Origin: Methanofollis fontis
GTDB taxonomy: Archaea; Halobacteriota; Methanomicrobia; Methanomicrobiales; Methanofollaceae
Assembly (NCBI RefSeq): GCF_004297185.1
Contig: NZ_PGCL01000003.1
Coordinates: 186,001-250,000, forward strand
DNA: 64,000 nt
Direction: 5' to 3'
Below, one piece after another: positions 10,801 through 18,266 of the stretch. Every line of letters starts with the position of its first letter. The stretch's first letter is position 1. The notes beneath the pieces were generated by a model. It searched no databases, was not told the DNA's origin, and worked only from the letters and a program-made list of their open reading frames with translations. The position numbers and the translations under genes are program-made.

Positions 10801-11932
10801 ACCCCACGCGGGTGTGTGGATTGAAATCTTAATCACGATAATCCCCGGCGGGAAGTATTCGTCACACCCCACGCGGGTGTGTGGATTGAAATCCCTGGAG
10901 GTACTCGAGGCGGAACCGGCGCAGCCGTCACACCCCACGCGGGTGTGTGGATTGAAATCACCAGCACAATTGCGCTCAACGTCAGTGAGTCGGTCACACC
11001 CCACGCGGGTGTGTGGATTGAAATACCCTATCGAACGGGGGATTGACCGGAAGCGGAGTCACACCCCACGCGGGTGTGTGGATTGAAATCGGCCACAAAC
11101 GACATATACATCCTTTCGGGGACGTCACACCCCACGCGGGTGTGTGGATTGAAATGATAACCCGATAGTATGTTTTTACCCATTCGGATGTCACACCCCA
11201 CGCGGGTGTGTGGATTGAAATAATTACTCCATTATGACGTTAAAATCCTCATCTGTCACACCCCACGCGGGTGTGTGGATTGAAATTGGATCATCTCGAT
11301 GTTCGATGTGCTGCTCATAAAGTCACACCCCACGCGGGTGTGTGGATTGAAATCGTCTTTGTTCGCAGAGAACCGCCTTGCGCCGTAAGTCACACCCCAC
11401 GCGGGTGTGTGGATTGAAATCGCTCCTGCCGGTGAGATCGCCCCGCACCTGGGGCAGTCACACCCCACGCGGGTGTGTGGATTGAAATAATGATCGCCGC
11501 TGTATCCGCTGATCCCTTGGAGGTCACACCCCACGCGGGTGTGTGGATTGAAATGACATCCAGACCGCGCTTGCGAATGGTGTCGTCGATGTCACACCCC
11601 ACGCGGGTGTGTGGATTGAAATTTCCCACTGCCGTAGAGAATCGCCACGATCTGTTGTCACACCCCACGCGGGTGTGTGGATTGAAATTCATGTATTGAA
11701 AAACTACGCTATATACACATCGTCACACCCCACGCGGGTGTGTGGATTGAAATACAGAACCGCGTGAACCTCTACGCCTCGTCCCGTCACACCCCACGCG
11801 GGTGTGTGGATTGAAATATCGATAGCGCTATACGGTGGATAGGTCACATAAGTCGCACCCCACGCGGGTGTGTGGATTGAAATTCCATACCGAGGACCTC
11901 AGAGAGAAACCATTCGTCACACCCCACGCGGG
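4804..11932 (+). CRISPR. Type I-C CRISPR array, 109 repeat copies and 108 spacers
   Basis: The 32-base repeat starts GTCACACCCC and ends GTGTGGATTGAAAT. It contains a 7-bp palindrome (CACACCC/GGGTGTG) around a CACGC loop, as expected for Cas5c-processed type I-C repeats. Counting every copy gives 109 starts from 4804 to 11916, with a mean period of about 66 bases and spacers of about 31-37 bases. Copies 1-107 look identical. Copy 108 (11852) has GTCGC in place of GTCAC, and copy 109 (11916-11932) stops after 17 bases. Orientation follows from the leader next to cas2 and the decay at the far end. Exact duplicate spacers are 6161/6488, 7339/8991 and 5959/10237; other pairs overlap or are reverse complements (see findings). 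Open frames across the array, repeating an HTPAWGVT- or NPHTRVGCD-like peptide, are translation artefacts. Confidence 0.99.
11852..11932 (+). repeat. Degenerate leader-distal CRISPR repeats
   Basis: The last full repeat (11852-11883) differs from consensus by an A-to-G change at its fourth base. The terminal copy (11916-11932) keeps only the first 17 bases, ending at GCGGG, before unrelated sequence ATCGATCC. This is the usual trailer-end decay and fixes the array polarity. Confidence 0.9.
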
Positions 11933-12282
11933 ATCGATCCCATCTCCAGCATGGGAAGATGTCCTCTCTGGGGGTGCACCGCGGGTTGTTACTCTCTCCA
12001 TATCATCCCCGCCCCACCTGAAAGTTAGTATAACCCGAAACTGTACGGGCAGATATATAACTGTCATGACACGAGAATCAGGGATGATTATGGTGAGACA
12101 ATGCCGAAAAAAGTGCACAATGGGCACGAATAAACAACTGCATCAGACGTATGGGACAAGAGATGCATAAAATGCTCTGTAAACGCACAAATCCTCCCTA
12201 TTTATGATTAAACCGCATTAAAGCTCACTAACTGCATAAAACTACAAATAATATCATAAATAGCGAAAAGGAATGTAATTCA
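11933..12282. other. Array trailer region without genes
   Basis: 350 bases beyond the array with no supported gene. There is a TATA-like AGATATATAACTG near 12051-12063 and an AT-rich stretch from 12165 to 12280, but no convincing ORF or array-like repeat. An ORF read through the last repeats into this region (11835-12170) has no family features. Confidence 0.6.
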
Positions 12283-12358
12283 TAAGCCCGCTGAGATTCG
12301 AACTCAGAACCTCCGCCGTGCTGCGGCGGAGGCGATCCAGCTAGACCATTTGGGGATG
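12283..12358 (-). pseudogene. Degenerate tRNA-like sequence
   Basis: On the minus strand the region has a perfect T-arm (CTGAG-TTCGAAT-CTCAG), a strong anticodon-position stem (CCGCC/GGCGG) and a D-loop-like TGGTCTAGCTGG, in the order of a tRNA. Three things argue against a working tRNA. The 3' acceptor strand CGGGCTT has no partner in the 5' flank (GCATCCCCAAA). The D-stem does not pair well. The loop GCAGCAC lacks the conserved U33 and would give an A34 anticodon. It abuts the hit stop codon. I read it as a tRNA remnant or old attachment-site scar; an unusual functional tRNA is less likely. Confidence 0.5.
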
Positions 12359-12362
12359 CCCC

Positions 12363-12731
12363 TCAATACACCCTCTTCTCCGGTATAACTCCCCGCACCC
12401 CGCCCCGCGGGTTCTCGATATCCCCCTCATACCGGGGGATCAGGTGGACGTGCAGGTGCATCACCGTCTGCCCGGCCGCCGCACCGATATTCACGCCGAC
12501 ATTGTAGCCGTCGGGACCGAACTCGCGGTCGAGGTGGCGTTTCGCCTCCCGGACCAGGGCGAGCAATGCCTCCTCCTCCCCGGCGGTGGCCTCGAAAAAG
12601 TCTGCGAAATGCCGGAACGGGATGATCAGCAGGTGGCCCGGGCTCACCGGATAGCGGTCGCAGCGGGCATAGCAGAGGTCGTTTTCAAGCACGACCTCCG
12701 GGGGTTCGGGGTTGCAGAATGGACAGGTCAT
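12363..12731 (-). CDS. HIT family nucleotide hydrolase
   Basis: Histidine-triad protein, a small soluble hydrolase or transferase acting on nucleotide phosphoramidates or dinucleoside polyphosphates. The N-terminal CPFC begins a zinc-binding motif seen in many HIT proteins, followed by SPGHLLIIPFRHF and the catalytic triad HLHVHLIPR. Two in-frame starts exist, at 12740 and 12731. A GAGG on the minus strand is only one base from the first but ten from the second, so the 122-residue form is preferred. It stands alone, divergent from the fasciclin gene. The exact substrate cannot be read from sequence. Confidence 0.88.
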   Translation of the reverse strand: MTCPFCNPEPPEVVLENDLCYARCDRYPVSPGHLLIIPFRHFADFFEATAGEEEALLALVREAKRHLDREFGPDGYNVGVNIGAAAGQTVMHLHVHLIPRYEGDIENPRGGVRGVIPEKRVY

Positions 12732-12927
12732 GGCGCCCATGCCTCATTGCCCCTGATCTCGATTAAGGATGTGCATGCGTCGGCCAGGTGATCGGTTGCC
12801 GGGTCCTTCCAGTCGCTCCACCGGGCACGTGGGAGATCCGGACCTCCTCTTCAAAGCGGCGGGGGCCGCATACGGGGAGGCACAGGAAAAAGAATGCCAG
12901 TTCACACGCCACGTCCCTCCCCGACCA

Positions 12928-12971
12928 CGAACTACTAACGAACTACTAATGTGTGTAAAATTAGTAGTTCG
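12928..12971. promoter_or_regulatory. Operator-like element: 12-bp inverted repeat plus extra half-site
   Basis: CGAACTACTAAT (12939-12950) is followed after nine bases by its exact reverse complement ATTAGTAGTTCG (12960-12971). A further direct copy CGAACTACTAA lies at 12928-12938. Three copies of one half-site in 44 bases suggest a dimeric regulator's operator. A structured RNA is the alternative. Confidence 0.55.
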
Positions 12972-13196
12972 ATCCGATCCCGAAAGAAACGAAGGTGAAA
13001 CGGCGCACTCTTCTGGCCCCCGGGCCATTCCACGACTTCCCCCGGAGCACAAACAACCTGTTCCGGGCATCAGAACCCCTCTCTGCAACGGTGATCGCCC
13101 TCTCCAAAAAATCCCGGAAACCGATCCTTATAAAATCCCACTCCTCGCCCGGATCCAGATCTCCTCAAAATATCATCTAACACAAAAATAATGGAG

Positions 13197-13207
13197 AAAA
13201 TATATTA
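13197..13207 (+). promoter_or_regulatory. TATA-like promoter of the fasciclin gene
   Basis: AAATATATTAA is the most TATA-like stretch upstream of the 13332 start. It would place transcription initiation near 13230 with a leader of about 100 bases. Confidence 0.4.
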
Positions 13208-13331
13208 ATCATGCTGACCCAGTGCGCCCCTGATCCATTCGTGACGGTGTGTCGGGAGACCTGACCGGGAGAGACGGATGGAAATGACGGACCGCACCGT
13301 CCCGGCACACGCCCATGAACGAGGTGAAAAT

Positions 13332-14936
13332 ATGAATGCAATCAAGGTTATGAGCCTGTTCCTTCTTGCCATCCTGGTAATAACGGGCATTGCCGCCGGG
13401 GAGGACACCTACCTCACCGGCATTGAAGGCGGGAACCTCAGCATCTATGATGCGCTGTCCGGCGACAGCAACTTCACGATGCTGGTGACCACCCTCGACC
13501 TGACCGGACTGAACGAGACCCTGAGCGCCGAAGGATCCTACACCCTCTTCGCCCCGACCGACGAGGCGATCAACGAAATCCCCGAGGACGTCCTGGACCT
13601 GCTCATGAACGACACCGTCATGCTGGAGATGGTGCTCTCCTATCATCTCGTCAACGGCACCTACTATGCCGCCGACCTGGAGCAGATGGACACCCTCGGG
13701 ACGATGCTGGGCATGGACGTGAACCTCACGGTCACCGACGACGGGATCATGGTGAATGACGCACTCATCATCCAGAGCGACGTCACCTGCACAAACGGTG
13801 TCATCCATGTCATCGACACCGTGCTCGAACCGCCCGGCACACCGGACTACACCATCTACGAGACACTCGGCATGGCCGACAACTTCACCACACTGGTGAC
13901 GGCCCTGGACGCCACCGGCCTGAACGAGACCCTGAACGGCACCGAGATGTACACCCTCTTTGCCCCGACAGACGACGCCTTCGCCGCCCTCCCCGAGGGG
14001 GTGCTCGACGGCCTGCTCAATGACACACCGGCGCTCACCGACGTCCTCCTCTACCATGTGGTGGACGGCTACATGGACGAAGAGAGCCTCACCATGATGG
14101 GAGAGGTGCAGAGTCTGCAGGGCACAAACCTCACCATCACGGTGACCGAGGAGGGGGTGATGGTCGACAACGCATTGATCATGGTCTCCGACGTCCTCTG
14201 CAGGAACGGGGTTTTCCATGTGATCGATGCGGTGCTCGTCCCGCCGGTCGAGGGGGCCGTTGACTTCTCGGCCGAACCAACCGAAGGAATGGCACCGCTC
14301 GACGTGCAGTTCACGGTGAACACCACCATCGCCAATATCACAAAATACTACTGGGACTTCGGGAACGGCTATATGTCCACCCGCCAGGACCCGCTCTTCA
14401 CCTACCATGAGGCCGGCACCTATAACGTGAGCCTCACCGTCACCGATGAGATGGGCCACACCTACACCGAGATGAAGATGGACTACATCATGGTCGAGGA
14501 GGAGTCCGGAGGGATGAGCATCGCCGAAACCGTCGGAGGGGATGAGAACTTCACCACGCTGGCGGCCGCTCTCGAAATGACCGGGCTTGACATGACCCTG
14601 AACGGCTCTGACGACTACACCCTCTTCGCCCCGACGAACGACGCCTTCGCCGCCCTCCCCGAGGGGGTGCTCGACGGTCTGCTCAACGACACAGAGGCGC
14701 TCACCGACGTCCTGCTCTACCATGCGGCGGCCGACACATACATGGCTGAAGACCTGATGGGTATGGAGAGCCTGATGATGCTCAACGGCATGGAGACGAC
14801 GATCACCTGGGACGAGATGAACGAGAGCCTGATGATCGACGATGCAACGGTGATATCGGCCGACATCGAGTGCACGAACGGCGTGGTCCACGTAATCGAC
14901 ATGGTGCTGCAGCCGGCGGCCGAGGAGACGGCATAG
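13332..14936 (+). CDS. Secreted FAS1-FAS1-PKD-FAS1 cell-surface protein
   Basis: Predicted extracellular adhesion-type protein of 534 residues. A signal peptide (MNAIKVMSLFLLAILVITG) is followed by fasciclin domains at about residues 35-160, 173-305 and 394-530; each carries TLFAPTDEA- or NDAF-like H1 boxes and an NGVIHVIDTVL-type H2 box. A PKD domain (VDFSAEP to YIMVEE, with WDFGNG and HEAGTYNVSLTV) sits at about 309-390. The ORF extends upstream to 13278, but GAGGTG at 13321-13326 five bases before the ATG, together with the signal sequence, fixes 13332. The chain is very acidic. FAS1 domains mediate adhesion in other organisms; the ligand here is unknown. Confidence 0.9.
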   Translation: MNAIKVMSLFLLAILVITGIAAGEDTYLTGIEGGNLSIYDALSGDSNFTMLVTTLDLTGLNETLSAEGSYTLFAPTDEAINEIPEDVLDLLMNDTVMLEMVLSYHLVNGTYYAADLEQMDTLGTMLGMDVNLTVTDDGIMVNDALIIQSDVTCTNGVIHVIDTVLEPPGTPDYTIYETLGMADNFTTLVTALDATGLNETLNGTEMYTLFAPTDDAFAALPEGVLDGLLNDTPALTDVLLYHVVDGYMDEESLTMMGEVQSLQGTNLTITVTEEGVMVDNALIMVSDVLCRNGVFHVIDAVLVPPVEGAVDFSAEPTEGMAPLDVQFTVNTTIANITKYYWDFGNGYMSTRQDPLFTYHEAGTYNVSLTVTDEMGHTYTEMKMDYIMVEEESGGMSIAETVGGDENFTTLAAALEMTGLDMTLNGSDDYTLFAPTNDAFAALPEGVLDGLLNDTEALTDVLLYHAAADTYMAEDLMGMESLMMLNGMETTITWDEMNESLMIDDATVISADIECTNGVVHVIDMVLQPAAEETA

Positions 14937-14956
14937 AGGGGCCGATGTTCATCCCC

Positions 14957-14976
14957 TTTTTTTCCGGATCGTTTTT
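14957..14976 (+). terminator. T-tract terminator after the fasciclin gene
   Basis: T7 at 14957-14963 and T5 at 14972-14976 begin about 20 bases after the stop, the usual archaeal termination pattern. Confidence 0.6.
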
Positions 14977-15006
14977 CTCCTCCCCTCCCCTTGATCTCCC
15001 TGTCCC

Positions 15007-16479
15007 ATGTTCGAGCAGTATGACCTGACCAAACAGGTGAGCGACGAGGACTATAAAGCGATCTTCCCGGATCTTGCAGCCCACCTCAGTCGTCTCCAGA
15101 GGGAGGCGCGGGATCTCGACCTCCCGGTGATCATCACCGCCGACGGCTGGAACCTCTCCGGCATCTCGACAATGCTCCACCAGTTCGTCCTCGCCCTCGA
15201 CCCCCGCCTCTACTCCTACCATGCCGCATCGACGCCGACACGAGAAGAGGCGGACCGCCCGTTTCTCTGGCGGTTCTGGCTGCGGACCCCGACGACCGGC
15301 AGGATGGCCATCTTCGACCGTTCATGGTATTCCCGCCTGACCGCAGAGCGTATCCACCCCGGGGATGGGGGGGCACCCGAGCGGTCGTTGCGGGAGATCA
15401 CCCGTTTCGAGCGGCACCTCACCGACGCCGGGGCGGTGATCATCAAGCTCTTTCTCCACATCAGCAGAGACGAGCAGGCAGAACGGATCGAGCGGATCAA
15501 ACAGGAACCGGCGGCGGCAGTGCTGATCGACGGGCATGAAACGGTCAGGCTGGAGCACTACGAACTCTATCTCCCGGTGTTTGAGGGGATGATCGCCGCC
15601 ACCGATACCCCGAATGCACCCTGGACGGTGGTCGAGGCGCACGACCGGAACTTCACGGTGATCAAGGGGATGAGCACGGTGGTGCACGCCCTCGAACGCG
15701 CCATCGAGGAGCGGCGGTCGACGGTGGTGCCGCGCTATCCGGCACCCCTGCAGCCACCCTCGAACAAACTCCTCGACCTGCCCGACCCCTCGAAACACGC
15801 CCTTTCAAAGAAAGAATACCATGAGGCGATCAACCAATACGGCGAGCAGATCACCGCACTGCAATATTCCCTCTACCGGGAGCGCCTCCCCCTCATCGTG
15901 GTGTATGAGGGATGGGACGCCGCAGGAAAGGGGGGGGCGATCATGCGCCTCACCCGCCGCCTCAACCCCCGCATCTGTCAGGTCGAACCGATCGGGCCGC
16001 CGAACGAGGCGGAGTCCCGGCACCACTATCTCTGGCGGTTCTGGCGCGACCTCCCGAAAAAGGGGCATATCGCCGTCTTCGACCGGAGCTGGTACGGGCG
16101 GGTGCTCGTCGAACGGGTGGAAGGACTTTCCTCCCCCTCTGAGGTGGAACGGGCCTACAATGAGATCAACGAGTTCGAGGAGGCGCTCACCGACTGGGGC
16201 GCCCTTCTCGTGAAGTTCTGGCTGCACATCGACAGGAACGAGCAGCTCCACCGCTTCATCGACCGGGAGGAGGACCCGGAGAAGCAGTGGAAGATCACCC
16301 CCGACGACTGGCGCAACCGCAGTCGCTGGGACATCTATGCCGCTTCGGTCGCCGAGATGCTGGAGCGGACCGACACGAAGACCGCCCCCTGGACCGTGAT
16401 CTCCACAAACGACAAGCGCTACGCCCGGGTCAAATGCCTGCGGACGGTGGCGGAAACGGTGGAGCAGGCACTGAAGTAG
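15007..16479 (+). CDS. Tandem-domain polyphosphate kinase 2 (PPK2/PAP family)
   Basis: Cytosolic enzyme of the PPK2 superfamily, which transfers phosphate between polyphosphate and nucleotides. At 490 residues it has the two-domain layout of polyphosphate:AMP phosphotransferases. The C-terminal domain (from about residue 255) is complete: VVYEGWDAAGKGGAI is the Walker A, then a lid with RHHYLWRFWRDLPKKG and Walker B IAVFDRSWYGRVLVERV. The N-terminal domain keeps the FDRSWYSR element, but its P-loop is degenerate (ITADGWNLSGIST lacks the lysine), as known for the non-catalytic half of PAP enzymes. The choice between AMP and ADP as substrate is inferred from the two-domain form. It stands alone between T-tracts. 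Confidence 0.9.
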   Translation: MFEQYDLTKQVSDEDYKAIFPDLAAHLSRLQREARDLDLPVIITADGWNLSGISTMLHQFVLALDPRLYSYHAASTPTREEADRPFLWRFWLRTPTTGRMAIFDRSWYSRLTAERIHPGDGGAPERSLREITRFERHLTDAGAVIIKLFLHISRDEQAERIERIKQEPAAAVLIDGHETVRLEHYELYLPVFEGMIAATDTPNAPWTVVEAHDRNFTVIKGMSTVVHALERAIEERRSTVVPRYPAPLQPPSNKLLDLPDPSKHALSKKEYHEAINQYGEQITALQYSLYRERLPLIVVYEGWDAAGKGGAIMRLTRRLNPRICQVEPIGPPNEAESRHHYLWRFWRDLPKKGHIAVFDRSWYGRVLVERVEGLSSPSEVERAYNEINEFEEALTDWGALLVKFWLHIDRNEQLHRFIDREEDPEKQWKITPDDWRNRSRWDIYAASVAEMLERTDTKTAPWTVISTNDKRYARVKCLRTVAETVEQALK

Positions 16480-16520
16480 CCCATCATCTTTTTGTCTGCC
16501 ACCGTCCATGTAGTAGGAGA

Positions 16521-16605
16521 GCGAGGGTAGATAAGCCTGGCCAAAATCGATGGACTTAAGATCCATTCTCTCAGGAGTTCGTGGGTTCGAATCCCTCCCC
16601 TCGCA
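16521..16605 (+). tRNA. tRNA-Leu (anticodon UAA)
   Basis: 85 bases with a perfect 7-bp acceptor stem (GCGAGGG/CCCTCGC) and discriminator A. The anticodon stem ATGGA/TCCAT encloses loop CTTAAGA, giving anticodon TAA. A long variable arm and the T-loop GGGTTCGAATCCC follow. The class II shape and the anticodon both indicate leucine. No CCA is encoded. Confidence 0.95.
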
Positions 16606-17050
16606 CTGATCTTTCGGGTTTTAGTTAGTCGTGAAAAACGCCACTTTTGAATTTCACTCATTCCTGGTAGAAATATTTCATCAAATGATTGGCACCTTAG
16701 AGTCGGTTACGGTATTGTAGTCGCAGGCATTGAAATCAGACTGCTTTGTATCAACCTCCGGGATGACATGCGAACGATTACATCCCGGCCCTGCTCCCTG
16801 AGCAGGACATCAATCTTTTGTTTCCGCGTCTGATGTTCATTGAGATCCATGTGTTACTCCGTTGTGGACACATATTGAATGAAAAATTAATTCAAGTCAA
16901 TAATTGACTCGTTTGGCACCATACATCAATTTTATATAATCTGTTTGATATTGCTCAATAATCCTCCTGAATTCTCCATGGGTTAATTTCGTCTCACGTA
17001 TCCAATGATGCTCTCTATTTTTCGCAATTCTGAAGAAATGGGCAATCATT
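16606..17050. other. Intergenic region with FKBP promoter
   Basis: About 445 bases with no recognisable gene between tRNA-Leu and the FKBP gene. A TATA-like TTTATATAAT at 16931-16940 is the only clear signal. Confidence 0.55.
16931..16940 (+). promoter_or_regulatory. TATA box upstream of the FKBP gene
   Basis: TTTATATAAT closely matches the archaeal TATA consensus and would start transcription near 16965, upstream of the 17051 start codon. Confidence 0.5.
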
Positions 17051-17677
17051 ATGAGGTTTTACGTGAGTTATTACTCTATGAAAAATGGAATTCGGTCCTC
17101 ACGGTTGGTTTTTCTTTCACTGGTAATTATTGCCTTAGTGCTGTCGACAGCGATAGTTGTAGGATTGTCGCTTGCCGGAAGCTATGCAATGGATGAAGAT
17201 GCGCCTGCAAAATCCGGAGATCAGGTATGCGTATATTATTCGCTCTCTTTTCCCGGAGGTGCTGTATTTGAATCGAATATAAACGGAACAGCCCTGAATT
17301 TCACACTCGGAAGCGGAGCCATGATCTCCGGATTCGACAAGGCAATACATGGAATGGTTCCGGGTGAGACCAAAACGGTCATCTTAACACCAGATGAGGC
17401 CTATGGGGAGAGAAATGAGACCCTTGTAAAAACAATTCCATTGAATGAAGCAATTGATCTGATAAACAGCATGGATAAGGAAAATATCACAATATCGTTT
17501 ATTCCCGGTTATCCCTGTCCGATGATCGAATATCTGCCTCCGGAAGGGAAATACGTGAGATATCTGTTTACGAACATAACTGAAGATTCGGTGACTGTTG
17601 ATATGAACAAGCCGCTCGTGGGAAAAGATCTCCAGTTTACAATTACTCTTGATTCTATTATCAAAAAGACGGAATGA
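17051..17677 (+). CDS. Membrane-anchored FKBP-type peptidyl-prolyl isomerase
   Basis: Peptidyl-prolyl cis-trans isomerase of the SlyD-like FKBP group, probably a chaperone acting outside the cytoplasm. A single hydrophobic segment (VFLSLVIIALVLSTAIVVGLS) near the N-terminus anchors it. The FKBP core follows: GDQVCVYYSLSFPGGAVFES, FTLGSGAMISGFDKAIHGMVPGE and the LTPDEAYGER strand, with an inserted flap rich in Ile and Pro and a final FTITLDSI strand. The start is uncertain: ATG 17051 gives 208 residues, and ATG 17078 (MKNGIRSSR) gives 199 and looks like a better signal-anchor start. A T6 run at 17692-17697 follows. Confidence 0.85.
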   Translation: MRFYVSYYSMKNGIRSSRLVFLSLVIIALVLSTAIVVGLSLAGSYAMDEDAPAKSGDQVCVYYSLSFPGGAVFESNINGTALNFTLGSGAMISGFDKAIHGMVPGETKTVILTPDEAYGERNETLVKTIPLNEAIDLINSMDKENITISFIPGYPCPMIEYLPPEGKYVRYLFTNITEDSVTVDMNKPLVGKDLQFTITLDSIIKKTE

Positions 17678-17691
17678 ATATTATTCTCTCC

Positions 17692-17697
17692 TTTTTT
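17692..17697 (+). terminator. T6 tract after the FKBP gene
   Basis: A run of six T, 15 bases past the stop codon, in a pyrimidine-rich stretch; a plausible archaeal terminator. Confidence 0.45.
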
Positions 17698-18266
17698 GGC
17701 AGTTCAGTAATGTATTTTGAAATGTCCGGTTAATTGGTCACCGGATCGTTCTATCAATCATATTGCTTCTATCGTCTCAGTACTTCGTTCATCCACGCAC
17801 TGATTTTTCTCCTATGAATATTGGCGTTTGTCTTCGCCCATGCTCCTTTCAGACCAACGCCCCCTGAGGCCTCCTCTGCAATACTCTTCCACGAGTTCAC
17901 GCTCTGGAGCGGGGCGGGCGGACTTCCTGGGGGGAAGATGGTCGCTCTTCCGGGCTCTTAAACGTCTATTTCTCCAGAATGATCCCTTATTGGAATTTCT
18001 TCAATGAATGATAATGGGAACACGCGGCATGAAAAACACAATATTTATACTCGATTGTTGAGCACTGATCGAATACGATCGGATGCTGCCCGGCACCCTC
18101 ATTACCTGCCCCCCCCTGACGAGATGTAATTCACCGACTGCCACCCACACACCGGCACGAACCTGAAGAACGGTTCAGGCGTTCTGATACGGAACACGCT
18201 CATATTCCCCCCTCGTTTTTTCCGCAGGCGGAGTTCCGACAGCGGCGAGACATCCTTCTGGTGGTT
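17698..18266. other. Intergenic region before the giant surface protein
   Basis: About 570 bases without a recognisable gene. The minus-strand ORF reaching into it (18102-18923) is antisense to the surface-protein gene and has no family features. ATATTTATAC at 18041-18050 is TATA-like and would give a leader of roughly 190 bases. Confidence 0.5.
18041..18050 (+). promoter_or_regulatory. TATA-like promoter of the surface-protease gene
   Basis: ATATTTATAC in an AT-rich patch within GC-rich sequence, predicting a transcript start near 18075 and a long untranslated leader before the 18267 ATG. Confidence 0.4.

Larger units (their letters stand above)
12741..13331. other. Long intergenic region with inverted-repeat element
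   Basis: About 590 bases between the divergent hit and fasciclin genes. Open frames here (for example 12769-13191 on plus and 12744-13088 on minus) have no family features. The region holds a conspicuous inverted/direct repeat at 12928-12971 and AT-rich promoter-like stretches near 13126 (TTATAAAAT) and 13197-13207 (AAATATATTAA). Confidence 0.6.

Noticed and set aside
4784-11699. Dozens of open frames of 60-190 codons across the array on both strands
   Set aside because: They are the CRISPR repeat translated in different frames (recurring HTPAWGVT-, NPHTRVGCD- and TPHAGVWIE-like peptides), not genes.
4968-11851. Possible relation between spacer 3 and spacer 107, which share CGCTATACGGTG
   Set aside because: Only about 12 bases agree and the flanks do not align; this could be chance.
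12769-13191. 140-codon plus-strand ORF in the hit-fasciclin gap
   Set aside because: Low-complexity Arg/Pro-rich composition, spans the operator-like element and lacks motifs.
13209-14891. 560-codon minus-strand ORF
   Set aside because: Antisense to the fasciclin gene; long only because of GC-rich codon bias, rich in His, Val and Glu with no domain.
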